The notes beneath the pieces were generated by a model, which was given only the letters and a program-made list of their open reading frames with translations, ran no database searches and was not told the DNA's origin. Positions 12,884 through 24,616 of a stretch of 64,000 nt of DNA are shown piece after piece. The DNA lies in NCBI RefSeq assembly GCF_021130785.1, contig NC_060211.1:21809001-21873000 (forward strand), written 5' to 3'. Position 1 is the first letter of the stretch. Each line of letters starts with the position of its first letter. Source of the stretch: Homalodisca vitripennis. Lineage: Eukaryota; Arthropoda; Insecta; Hemiptera; Cicadellidae. The position numbers and the translations under genes are program-made.

Positions 12884-13768
12884 TCATTCAAGGCCAATTT
12901 TTCCAACTTCCAGTGCCCGTTATCAGTTTTATGATTCTGGAGACACTCAGTTGTATACCACAACGTCATCAGAACTATAAACTGCTTGGAATACTAAAAT
13001 TAAAAAAAAAGATTTTGACAACTGATGTTTTACAGTTTATGGAAACTTTTGGATAAACGAACTCGGTCTATAAGGGCAAGAACCAGTTTTTACACATAGC
13101 TGCTGTCCTTTCTCTCACTTTTGAACGCCTTGATCATTTGTCGAAGACACAAAATATATATGATTATCTCAAGAATATACAGAATCAGTAAAGAAAAGTT
13201 TACAGAGTTTTGAACATGTTATTAGAGAATTTTATAAAATTAATACTTGCAAATAAAATAAATATATGATTATTGCTTTTGAATAAAGTAAATAATTGTT
13301 TTTTTAGCACAGGGTTTCACTCAATAAGGAACCGTGTATAGGTGATGTAGAAATAGTAAAAACATGGGAAATTGTATTGAATACATTTTTAATATCTCGT
13401 AATGATAATTATGAATACAGAAGTAGACTGTCTCGATGCAATGAGAGGCTCGTATAACAGGTCGGGGTGTAGAGCATTACACAATATGAGAGCCGATGTG
13501 CACAAGATAACCCTTCACATAACAGCGAGAAAGATAACGCCACAACACTCACTTTCCGATGGAAGTGAATCATAAAGATAATACTGTATTATAAACAAGT
13601 TGTTCATCTCTATTCATAATATAGCCACAATCAACCCACTTTTATCTTATCCTTTTAGTACCAGGAAAAATTTCATTATTTTATTAATCATGAGCTTGAA
13701 TTGATCTATTATTTTTCATTAAGCTGAATTTTTATTGCATATAGTTAGTTGTATACGCAGAGTAAAAA

Positions 13769-13900
13769 TATCTGGAATGTATCTTTGTATCTATAAATAA
13801 GGACTTAGAAATTGTCTTACGTCATTAATATACCCCATACTTTTAAAGGAATAACCTGTAAGACACCATTGGTGGTTCGGATGTCACCTTTATGCCCCAT
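13769..13900. repeat. dispersed ~130-bp direct repeat, copy 1
   Basis: tatctggaatgtatctttg, ttagaaattgtcttacgtca and acacctttatgc-type text recur at 14635-14765 with roughly 10 percent difference. Unknown element fragment. Confidence 0.7.
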
Positions 13901-14634
13901 GTTAAGTAAAGAGGGCTTCTTAGACCTGGTAAAATAAAACATCTTCACTTTAATTTACTATAAGGTTACATAATCTGCAATGAATCATAGTTAAAATAAT
14001 AAATTATGTTGAGAGCTTTAATGAGACAAGAATGGTGATAAAAAGTATGAAATGAAATTTACCCTTAACAAAATGACAACTATTTAATTATTTTGAAAAT
14101 TAAGGATTAAATAGTTAGTTTTATTACATGAGCTTTATAAAGAAATAGTTATGAAATGAAAATTTGAACAGTGTTCAGTATCAGTCGATCGCCTTTACTT
14201 TATTATTTTTAATATTTAATAATTATTTTAGTGTATAATATAATTTTTAATTTTCTATTGTGTTATAATAAACATATAAAACACATGATGATGAGATTTA
14301 ATTATACTTTTCACATCATATGCAATGTTTACACTTATAACTAACATATGATTGATTTATTTTTGTTTTTAACAAAATATAAACAAATTCTTTAAGTTTT
14401 ATTGTTCCGCTGTAAGTATATTCATGTAAGTAAAATATACTCCAGAAAAAAATTGTTGAGCATTTTTCTTCTTTATAAAATAATTGTGAAGAAACCTTAT
14501 TGGTTTCTAATGAATTCAAAATCTTAAGAAACTCTCTAGTTTCCAATCCTCAAGATAGATCTATTAAGATCCCATAGATGCGATGTAATAAGGTGTGAGT
14601 TACAAATCTAAGTCGTCTTAATGGCATGTTATAA

Positions 14635-14765
14635 TATCTGGAATGTATCTTTGAATCTCTAAACAAGGCCTTAGAAATTGTCTTACGTCATTAGTATACT
14701 CCATATTTTTAAAGGAATAATCTATAAACCACCATTGGTGGTGGTTCAGAAGACACCTTTATGCT
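14635..14765. repeat. dispersed ~130-bp direct repeat, copy 2
   Basis: Second copy of 13769-13900, same orientation, 866 bp downstream. It includes a small expansion ggtggtggt where copy 1 has ggtggt. Confidence 0.7.
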
Positions 14766-14999
14766 GTTGGTCCGCTTAATAGACGGGCTTTGAAGATACG
14801 AATCGCTTGAATTTGATGAAGGTAATTTAAAGGTTTAAACATTTAATCATGTTTGATGAAAAATAACAAATAAACGAACAAAATTTTTATTGGTTGAAAT
14901 GAGAAATATGTTGGATTTTTTTGAGGTTTTTTAATTTGAGAACTTCGTTGGCCTGAGACGACATATCTCTATATAAGGATTCCTTTTGATGTTAGTATT

Positions 15000-15295
15000 C
15001 AATGCACTGTTAATTTTGTTGCCAATGGCGCAGCGTATCGGCTAAAACGGTTATTGCAAGATAACCGGATCAAGCAACGTCTAGCGTGGCTGCTGCTTAG
15101 ATGGACCGTTGAGCGATCCTGTCCTTGCAAGCAGCACGCCTGCCCGGACATTGGTGGTGGCTCAAAATTTCCCTTAAGCCGTTGGCTCCCAAGTTAGTGT
15201 TAGAGTGGGCTTCTTTAGCCTTAGGGCTTTTCAGACTTAGGGGGAATTTAGCTTCGCTTGGTAAAATAAGACATCTTTACTTTACTTTACTTTTA
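15000..15295 (+). mobile_element. possible SINE-like retroelement with TTTAC-repeat tail
   Basis: A GC-rich island of about 250 bp starts with a weak A-box-like (tggcgcagcgtatcgg) and B-box-like (ggatcaagc) pair at tRNA spacing and ends in a simple-repeat tail (tttactttactttac). The 3' part ('taaaataagacatctt..acttta') resembles a fragment near 13928-13960. No clear target duplication was seen. Confidence 0.4.
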
Positions 15296-17278
15296 ATGTT
15301 GTATCTCGACAGGTAGAAATGGGGAGATGAGACCTTTCTCAAATAGAATAATACAATTCAGCTCCAGACTGCTTTAGGCCTTCTTGTAGCCAGGTACAGT
15401 CTGAGGAGCTTCTTAGAGTCTGAATCGTTACGCAAGGAGTGGAAGGATACCATTATATACTTAGTACGTGGTTACTGGATTACGTGATTGATAACACATT
15501 TTTCTGTTTCAAATGGTGTGCCCTTTAGTGGGTATTTTAATCATGTTAACATTTAATCTCGTAATTTTTGGCACTAAGTAGCTTAATAGCAAGCAAATGG
15601 CTTTGGAAGTCAACTTAAATGGCTCAATTGTGTTGGACTGAAAATGTCAATCACCTGTGAAAATGCTACCGTTAGTTTCCTTAGCCAGCTTTGAACCCTT
15701 CCCGTGTACCTCCAAGTCCAAAGACTATAAGCAAAGTTATAAGTTATAATTCCGTAAAAAGCAAAATAATTCGAATCTTTCTATTTCTCGCCCTTATACT
15801 TTCCAGAAATATGGCTCATGTACTATAAATTCTAATGTATTTGGGTTTTATGTTTTATTTTCAATTCTACTGCACTATCTTTCTCTTAAATCCTGCAGCT
15901 TTTGGGGAGCTATCCAAAAATAATTGTGAAAAAAGACAGATATTATCTGAAAAAATCTAAGTCTTCTAGGCGTCCTTTAGGTCTCTCTGCAGATATATCT
16001 TCCTTTCTCCAAACACCCTCCTCGTAAGAACCATAAGAAAAGTTGAGGCTACATAATATAAAGCTAATATATACACTGTTGAAACTTTTCGTATTCAAAG
16101 AAGTTCATATTAGATAGTTAGCTATGAACTGAAGAATCTTGGATCATTGGAAAAAGTTTAATTTAACATCACTGGCAAATAAATAGACATTGACCAATAT
16201 TCATTTTATACTTGTGAGGCAACTTCACAAAATGAATTTCAGTTGCCTGATGATGGAATCATTGATTCCAAAAGGCCTCACAAGAATAAAATTAGTATTG
16301 GGAAATGTGTATTCATTTACTAGTGGTATTAAATCTATAAACTGTCTTAATTTTATTTACTCTGCGTTTATAAACATTATTTACTTTGGACGCATAGTGA
16401 ACAGTTGTTCGTAACAAAAAATGTTATATATTAGGTAATAAAACACTATTTCCCACCAAAATCAATTATGATAATTATTGCTTCTGAAGTATAATAAAAC
16501 ATTATTAATATATCACTTTCAGTATTTAAATAGTATTTTACTAAAACATAAAAATTGTATTTTTACGGCAAATTTTGTAAGAACTGGATAGATAGAAAGG
16601 GTCAGGCAATATTACATTTCCTCTTTGATCTTTCGAAGCTGAGTAATTTACTTCTGAAACCCGGTTGCATATTTGTTATCATCTCGGTTAGTACTTCTGT
16701 TATAAACCGTACTTTGATGTTTTGAAATCGATTGGTTTTTAATCATCTTGTAAATTCAATAAAAGATGGTTATATTTGCCAAAATTGATTTAAATTTTCA
16801 TAAATTTAGCAAAAGGCTCAAGTCTGACAGATTGTTTTGATTTGATTGTGGATTGGAGCTTTAAAAAGTAAGAGTTGTTTGTTTAACCAAAAACAGGGAT
16901 AAAACAGAATTAAGATTAAACCGATTATAAATCCATACATTCTGTATAAATAAACCAAAAGACAATTCTGATGGGCATAGATAGACGAACAGACACGTCA
17001 AAGCATTATAGTAGGATACAGGCAAGCAATTTAATTTTGATAGCATAAAATTTATTTTAGTTCCAAGAAAAACAGGTTTTTCAGAGTAAAATTCCTTAAT
17101 TGTATTTCTGGATGTTCCCTAAATTCAAGTTAAATTCCTGCAGAATATCTTACCCAGTTTCAAGTCAAGTACTCTTCTCATTTATATAAGAGCTCGAAAG
17201 ATTTTCTTAAGCACTTTGTAAGATATGTCATAATCAATATCTGACAACGATTGTCAGCCGAGTATCAGCCACTGTGGG
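15296..17278. other. intergenic region between the SINE-like island and the candidate PAT-2 promoter
   Basis: Contains the foldback element at 16194-16302. Otherwise AT-rich with nothing supportable. Confidence 0.5.
16194..16302 (+). mobile_element. small foldback element, relative of 4233-4423
   Basis: The arms accaatattcattttatacttgtgaggc (16193-16220) and its complement at 16275-16302 enclose a 7-bp stem GGCAACT/AGTTGCC (16218-16224, 16241-16247), then CTGATGA (16247-16253) and a TGGAATC/GATTCCA hairpin (16254-16270) followed by AAA. Overall ~110 bp, intergenic. Confidence 0.65.
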
Positions 17279-17428
17279 AACCACGTGGTTTGTAGTAGCT
17301 GCAGCGATACGTTCTGCTAATCTCTCACTTGACTTGCAAGGAATAACATACGATAGTGTTAATAAGCGAGATAACTGATATCGCAGCGGAGGTAACAACA
17401 ACAGTCGATTCTTGGAGTTTGCGTGAGT
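17279..17428 (+). promoter_or_regulatory. possible PAT-2 promoter and untranslated first exon
   Basis: PAT-2 coding exon 1 starts with a 3' splice site, so a 5' exon must exist upstream. This GC-richer patch in AT-rich DNA has a 12-bp palindrome aaccacgtggtt (17279-17290) with a CACGTG E-box at its centre, GATA-like sites (agataactgata), and ends in ttgc|GTGAGT, a good 5' splice site with exon end at 17422. The link to PAT-2 is inference; no TATA or Inr was convincing. Confidence 0.3.
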
Positions 17429-18629
17429 GATATCGGTTAAGCTTTTATTATAGACGGGAAAGTAAGTTTGGGCTTCATATAATCCACTTAGATTGAATAA
17501 TATCGATAACCAGTTGACTAACCGAACAGGTATTTATTATAAGAACAAAATGATTTATATAATTATAATTTTTATTTTCTTAACATGATTTTACAGATTT
17601 GTTTTATGTATAGATCGTTTACGATATTATAAGTCAGTAACTAAAAAATAAACTGTTATTCTTTTTAGTGTACAAATGACATCATAAATGGTGAAAAATC
17701 AAACTTATGAAACATCGGTATTAAAACTATACTAATTAAGTGTAAATTAATTAATTGTTTGTATAAAAATATTGTGATAACTAAACTTATCACATTCATT
17801 TTTAAGGTCAGTTAAAAATTGTTCACACTTTTAGGCAGGTAGATAATTTAGCCTATAAGTGACATTTTTAAAGATGCTCAAAGACCTATACACTATTTTG
17901 ATTAAGAAATATTGGAGAAAACGAGACTATTTCTAATTCATAGACACTTTTTAATATAAAATTGTACACTTGCCAATAGTGAAAGTGCACTGTTCAAATG
18001 TCATCAAACTACAATACTATAGAAAAAAACAAACCCCTACACAACGAAATGTATTTAGTTCCTACCTATTGTGTATTAAAAAAAAATTGAACAGGCAGCA
18101 TTCAAAAATTTACTTTCAAGCCCTCTTAAATTGATTTGGATAAATAAAATCTTTCCTGGTTGTGAGGATTTTTACTTTAGAACCTACAACAAATTCCAGT
18201 TCGTAATTTTTAAGCACCGTCAGAGAACCGAAGGAATATTTTTACATCCTCAGATTTATCCATCACTTTTCTTTGAAAAGTCGTAGTCCTTTTCAATTTA
18301 TATCTGAAATTTCAAGTAACGTGGTAGGCAGTATTTTACATGGGCTCTAATACCTTTATGCAATTTTATTTTTAACAGGCTTTAAAATATGTTTCAGTAT
18401 CTGACTTACACACACTGAAAGTTTCCTGCAGAAAATATGTAATAATAAACTGCGATGAAACTGTTTGGCTACCACGTTCTATTAGGATTTTCAATTTTAA
18501 TGTTTCATAGGAATTAAGTGATGTTTCTAAATGTAATTATATGTACAAGAATGACAATTGAATTTTCGAACGATAATTATTTGTTTAAATTCTTTACCTA
18601 TGTATATATTCGATAAATTTTTAAGAGTA

Positions 18630-19032
18630 TATTTTACTTCAGACAGGACCATATTGAAATTGTATTGGTGTCTCCTTCTGTCCATCCGTCCCTGTGATAA
18701 ATCTTGATAGAATGATCCTACAGATTTGAAACTGTAAAAGGTTTCCTGTTCGTGTCCTATTGATTTTTTGATCAAATGCAAAAGGGCAGTCCATCTGCCT
18801 GTCTGTCCGACCATCTATCCGTTTGCGTAATAATTATTATTAGAGAAGTCCTAAAGACATGAAATTTGGTAATAAAAAACTGGTAACACCAGACAGGACC
18901 ATATTGAAATTGTATTGGTGACTCCTTCTGCCCGTCTTTCTGTTCGTCCATCCGTGTGATAACTCTTGATAGATAGGTCAAGAGTTTTGAAACATGGTAC
19001 AGGTTTAATCTTCGTGCCCTATTAATTTGGGA
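18630..19032. repeat. diverged dispersed relatives feeding into the 19033 array
   Basis: Two imperfect ~250-bp copies share accatattgaaattgtattg, gtgataa-tcttgatag, gaaac-tggtaca and gatcaaat-cag. They look like the ancestral dispersed form of the array unit. Related single copies lie at about 62860-63125 and a fragment at 49785-49860. Confidence 0.6.
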
Positions 19033-20576
19033 TCAAATACAGAAGAACCGACTGAGACTGTCTGTCTGTCCGCCCGTCTATTTGTCTATATAATAACTCG
19101 TGAAAGAAAAGTCCTAAAGATATGAAACTTGGTACAGGGTTTGGTACCGACAGTCCGTCTGTCTGTTTGGCCGCCCGTTTATTTGTCTGTATGATATCTC
19201 TTGTTGTAAAAGTCCTAAAGATATGAATCTTGGTACAGGGGTTGGTACCGACAGTCCGTCTGTCTGTTTGGCCGCCCGTTTATTTGTCTGTATGATATCT
19301 CTTGTTGTAAAAGTCCTAGATATGAATCTTGGTACAGGGGTTGGTACCGACAGTCCGTCTGTCTGTTTGGCCGCCCGTTTATTTGTCTGTATGATATCTC
19401 TTGTTTTAAAAGTCCTAAAGATATGAATGATGGTACAGTGGTTGGTACCGACAGTCCGTCTGTCTGTTTGGCCGCCCGTTTATTTGTCTGTATGATATCT
19501 CTTCTTGTAAAAGTCCTAAAAATATGAATGTTGGTACAGGGGTTGGTACCGACAGTCCGTCTGTCTGTTGGCCGCCCGTTTATTTGTCTGTATGATATCT
19601 CTTCTTGTAAAAGTCCTAAAAATATGAATGTTGGTACAGGGGTTGGTACCGACAGTCCGTCTGTCTGTTGGCCGCCCGTTTATTTGTCTGTATGATATCT
19701 CTTGTTGTAAAAGTCCTAAAGATATGAATGATGGTACAGGGGTTGGTACCGACAGTCAGTCTGTCGGTTTGGCCGCCCGTTTCTTTGTCTGTATGATATC
19801 TCTTGTTGTAAAAGTCCTAAAGATATGAATGATGGTAACAGGGTTGGTACCGACAGTCCGTCTGTCTGTTTGTCCGCCCGTTTATTTGTCTGTATGATAT
19901 CTCTTGTTGTAAAAGTCCTAAAGATATGAATCTTGGTACAGGGGTTGGTACCGACAGTCCGTCTGTCTGTTGGCCGCCCGTTTATTTGTCTGTATGATAT
20001 CTCTTGTTGTAAAAGTCCTAAAGATATGAATCTTGGTACAGGGGTTTGGTACCGACAGTCCGTCTGTCTGTTTGGCCGCCCGTTTATTTGTCTGTATGAT
20101 ATCTCTTGTTGTAAAAGTCCTAAAGATATGAATCTTGGTACAGGGGTTGGTACCGACAGTCCGTCTGTCTGTTTGGCCGCCCGTTTATTTGTCTGTATGA
20201 TATCTCTTGTTGTAAAAGTCCTAGATATGAATCTTCGTACAGGGGTTGGTACCGACAGTCCGTCTGTCTGTTGGCCGCCCGTTTATTTGTCTGTATGATA
20301 TCTCTTGTTGTAAAAAGTCATAAAGATATGAATCTTGGTACAGGGTTTGGTACCGACAGTCCATCTGTCTGTTTGGCCGCCTGTTTATTTGTTTGTATGA
20401 TATCTCTTGTTGTAAAAGTCCTAAAGATATGAATCATGGTACAGGGGTGGTACCGATAGTCCGTCTGTCTGTTTGGCTGCCCGTTTATTTGTCTGTATGA
20501 TATCTCTTGTTGTAAAAGTCCTAGATATGAATCTTCGTACAGGGGTTGGTACCGACAGTCCGTCTGTCTTTTTGTC
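19033..20576. repeat. tandem array of ~101-bp GTCTGTC-rich units (about 15 copies)
   Basis: ggtaccgacagtccgtct recurs every 99-103 bp from 19143 to 20548 (15 times), with linking text gatatgaat..ttggtacag and tttgtctgtatgatatctct. The units are not a multiple of 3, so the open frames inside are chance. More diverged relatives precede it. Confidence 0.93.
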
Positions 20577-23536
20577 CGCTATCTTTTTCATTACGTTCTT
20601 TCAGCTTCTTCGGTACTCTATTACATCTTTTTATTTTCTAGTCATTTATACGAAAATGAGAAAAATACGCCAAAACCATATTCTTATATTTAACACAGAA
20701 AGCTTATTATATGCTCATCTCTGGTATAGTATAGTAACTAACAGCATGTACTAGCAGTAATACACGATTAGCGGTCTATACCGTGCTCTGATGGAGGCCT
20801 GTCACTAACTATCCAGAGGTGTCACTACCGTATGCTGTGTTCAGTGTACTAGACACCGAGTGTTCAAGGCCTCTATAACATGAGTGATGGCCATGGATTA
20901 GTCATACCCAAGCGACTCGTGGGAAAAAAAACACACCATTCTTGTCTAACTGGTGGTCTAGGTATCTTTCAGTTCGTATGCTGGGTTTCTTCCAGACTTG
21001 CTAGTAACTTTTGTGAAAATAAACCATTTAAAATTTTCGATTTACACATTCGCTGCAACACGACTGATGTACCTGTCCGATCTTATGGCAGCATAAATAT
21101 TAATATGAGTCCACCTAAGTCAGTGTATTAATTTTGATACCATATAAACAAACTGCATGATTGTTACGATAATGATATTATTTTACACGACGTATTACAC
21201 GATCTTGGCATAAATCTATAAGCAAAAGATTATTTTCAATTATAATATGAATAAATTTCTATGATAGAATTATCCCAATGATGACTCAGAACATCATTTC
21301 ACAAAATAAACGGATTGTAATGGTAACCAATCACTAAACCTGAGAGAGTAAAGTGAAATTAATTTTTGAGTATTAAAAGTACTCGCTCGTCTTAATATTC
21401 TTATTTTTAATAAAATAATGCATTTTAAATATTTTAACGTAAATTAGGTGAATGCTATTTTAAATACTAATAAATGACAGTTATTATAAAATTCTAAGAC
21501 TCCAACACAATAAATAAAACTTATTGGAACATATGCCAATGAAAACAGAATCATTGTTTTATTGAAATTTATACAAAATAATTGAAATTAATTTATAGTA
21601 CTTTTTTTCTCAAGAAGCACTTAAGTTTTGAGAAGTTAATTAAACAATTATTAATACAAATAAATAAGTTAATTATTAAATTTTAGGAACAGTTTTGGAT
21701 AGAGTCCTTTTAGCAAAGCATGTAATGTCAACGTTTATGACATAACAGTTTTATAAACTATTACTTGAAATTATTTCATAATACTCAATTATTATGTGGA
21801 AAATTAACTTATGTAATGTTCTACCTTAGAATGTTTACAAAGGTAAATAATTTAAAATAATAGTGAGTACCTCTTTAGTCTATATTTTGATATTTAAGTC
21901 TAAACACTCTATACATTGTGTACAAAAGTTAACAGGAATGCATTTTCCAAACAAAATTTAAGCGTTAAAAGGAGAAGATAAAATGAAACTGCCACTAAAT
22001 TAGAAAATATTTTTTCAGTTTGATTAAAATTCAATAAAAAGTAAGGGAAACAGTGGACTGCTGACTATATACATGCAAACACATTTTTCCAGCTACTGGT
22101 TAAACGATTAATCTGAATAAACACCCATATCAACATTAATTATGCAAAATTATCCGTTTGGATATGTGAATTAAATTATTGGGCCTTGAAATAACAGAAA
22201 CATAAAAGCGATGAGGTAAAGGGTAATTCTTATTTTATGTACTTTAATATATTGTTTCATTACATCATTGACAAATAAAAATATTACCACATACTTTTAA
22301 ATTGTAATCGTTCCAAGTGATGATAGCTTTATGTGAATGTTGAGTTTAGCTCAATTTACCTTTCTCTTACTGCAGCGTCTGAAATATGACGTTCCACAGA
22401 CTTAACACTTGTAATATGAAAGTTATGTATTCGTCTGAAGAGATCCAAAAAAAGTGACAAAAAAGCTCAAAATGAACTCGTTTATATTATCATTTCGACA
22501 CCAGAGACATCCACATATAGTATGTGTTGGAAACTCGGTTGCTCAACCTTGCTTAGAGATCGAGTCTTAAACATCGTAGTGCAATCAATTGTGCAACCAA
22601 TGAGACAAATATCATACCTCTTTACCTAGATTACACTATATGTTGTAGTCTATGTGTCTCCTATCACTCTCGTCGCCAACTTGTTTTAGATTTCTTCAGA
22701 CGAAGAACATGACTGGGAAAATCAGATTCCAGGAGTCAAGTCTGTGACAGCGTCAGGAACTGCACTTAGAGGAGGTATTCTGGGGCTAAGCCACATTGAA
22801 TCAACCCTTCCCACCATAGATATGTTATGTGTAGATGACTTTATATTCTGCTAATATTTGTTTATGCCTCATAAGCAGTAGTTATATCATCAGTCATCTA
22901 CATTATGGGGTTAAAAAGCCTCTGTTCTTTATTTCCTTAGACATCCCCAATCATTTCCAAAGTAAACTAAGGACTTTGAATCATTGTAATCATTACGTCT
23001 AACAATTCCAGTTTCGGGATGATTTTGAACAAAAGTGGGCCCTTATGTAAACAATTCTTGTTTTAACTTTTGGTTGTTTTGCATGTTGTACACTATTTAG
23101 AATGTTAAAGGAACTAATAGCATAATAGTGTACATTGTATTCCACAAATTAAAATAATAGATAAGTCAGTCCGTTGAAAGGCTTTGTAGTGAGTAATGAT
23201 AAATAGGGGATAAATGAATTAGTTCTAATCTAAACAGTTTCTTCGTATCAAAAGACCTTGACTGAAATAAATGGGAACATCATAAAAGTTGTGCATGTAT
23301 AAATTACAGTATGTAAAGTATTCTTATTGCCAAGATTATACTTCAATTCTTTATTTGAATTAAAATGTAACGTTATTAGTTATAGTAATTACATATGATC
23401 TAACTTCAAGATTTTATTTTAAATTAAGAAACAAAGTTAATTAAATCTAGTAATAATAAGAATATTCAGTTTATCGTTGATAGATAAAGCATTTTTTCGT
23501 TATATTATATTTTGTAATGTTTTATTTGTTTTTCAG
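20577..23536. other. region upstream of PAT-2 exon 1
   Basis: A GC-richer patch at 20760-20900 (gttcagtgtactag contains an initiator-like TCAGT) could be an alternative promoter. 22615-22815 is a dispersed repeat. The rest is AT-rich and featureless. If the 17422 donor is real, all of this is intron. Confidence 0.4.
22615..22815. repeat. dispersed repeat shared with PAT-3 intron 4
   Basis: attccaggagtcaagtctg, gacag-gtcag, ttagagga and attgaatcaacccttccca recur at 59755-59985. The order is conserved and identity moderate. No coding content. Confidence 0.6.
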
Positions 23537-23625
23537 GAAATAAATGTAGTGGAATTGATAAGAATGTCGAAACCTTCTGAAAAAACGCCCTCGTATGATG
23601 CCAATGCAATTACGAATTCATCTTT
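23537..23625 (+). CDS. PAT-2 exon 1: short 5' UTR plus start codon
   Basis: The exon follows the acceptor tttttcag (ends 23536), so at least one untranslated exon lies upstream. The first 27 nt are 5' UTR and contain ATGTAG at 23544-23549, a start codon directly followed by a stop. The main ATG is at 23564 (context aagaATG). It encodes the hydrophilic start MSKPSEKTPSYDANAITNSS. Donor gtaagt. Confidence 0.85.
23544..23549 (+). promoter_or_regulatory. start-stop minimal uORF (ATGTAG) in the PAT-2 5' UTR
   Basis: ATG immediately followed by TAG lies 15 nt upstream of the main ATG at 23564, inside the first coding exon. Such minimal uORFs can pause ribosomes and lower or condition translation. 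Here this is inferred from position only; the context (taaATG) is moderate. Confidence 0.4.
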
Positions 23626-24585
23626 GTAAGTAAACCTGCGTAATTTGTATTTCTTGTACACAAGGTATGAGCTAATGAAGCAGATAGTTAAATCTTCAAT
23701 AGAGGATCAAGGGATAGTGATTAACTTCGGCCTTATATCTGGCAATATAGTCAACAATCTCCAAGGTCTTGTTTACTTACTACGTTTAAATGATAAGTTT
23801 GTGGCTTATTATGAAAGAGTTTATGTTATGATTAAAAAAATGAGTTGAATGTTATCGTCACCAGACAAGATATGTAGTAGGTAATTTTATGATGATACAT
23901 GATATGAATGATTATTTGAATGCTTATATTATTAATATAATGATTGTGACATAAATAATTACGATGATTATGCTAAAGATATGTAGTTGGTGACGTTCAT
24001 AATGCGCTGGATAATCTTAAAAAAATTTAAGTGGACTTGGAATAAAATAGCATTTTGTATTGATCAAGTCATTTCAGTTCTTGTTTAAATACATGAAATA
24101 GGACCTTGAAATATCAAATCTTAGCTCTTTAAACATATACTATAAACGTTAAGACCAAAGGTCAGGTCTTTATTTTTTATAATCTATTGATGTTTATACG
24201 TACATAGGCAGAGATATTACTTCTTTGAAGTATTTTAATATGTTCAGTAACAATCCACAAAGGTGTACTAACATTACAATACTCAATAATTTAATTTGCT
24301 TCATAGTAATAAGATAATAGTTTTAATTTATATTTTTCATTAATATTGAGACTTACACGTTAAGATATGAAATTAAACGTTGATTAAATAGTATTTATAT
24401 AACTGCGTAAACATTTAACCATTTTCACATCGTGTGTTATGTCCCAACTAAACTTTCGTAAGATTTAATGAACAGGTTACCTAAAATCTAATGAAAGTAA
24501 GATTTAAAATGCGTAGTTTTGTAAGAATGTAAGAAAAAAACTTCCCTCTTACATGGGAAGAGTATTCTGGAGGCCTTTTAACCAA

Positions 24586-24616
<31 letters not shown>

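Larger units (their letters stand above)
9764..13768. other. PAT-1/PAT-2 intergenic region, left part
   Basis: PAT-1 3' UTR, then unassigned DNA. 11700-12400 is GC-richer and mosaic, likely old transposon debris, but without ends or a coding domain that I recognise. A short GC-richer island at 13430-13570 is unexplained. Confidence 0.5.

Noticed and set aside
19223..20754. Several open frames of 66-121 codons with repeated serine/valine-rich peptides
   Set aside because: They lie inside the ~101-bp array. The unit is not a multiple of three, frames shift between units, and the peptide repeats simply reflect the DNA repeat.
20880..21131. 83-codon open frame after the 19033 array
   Set aside because: No recognisable domain, no splice context, and the ATG lies in a possible promoter patch.
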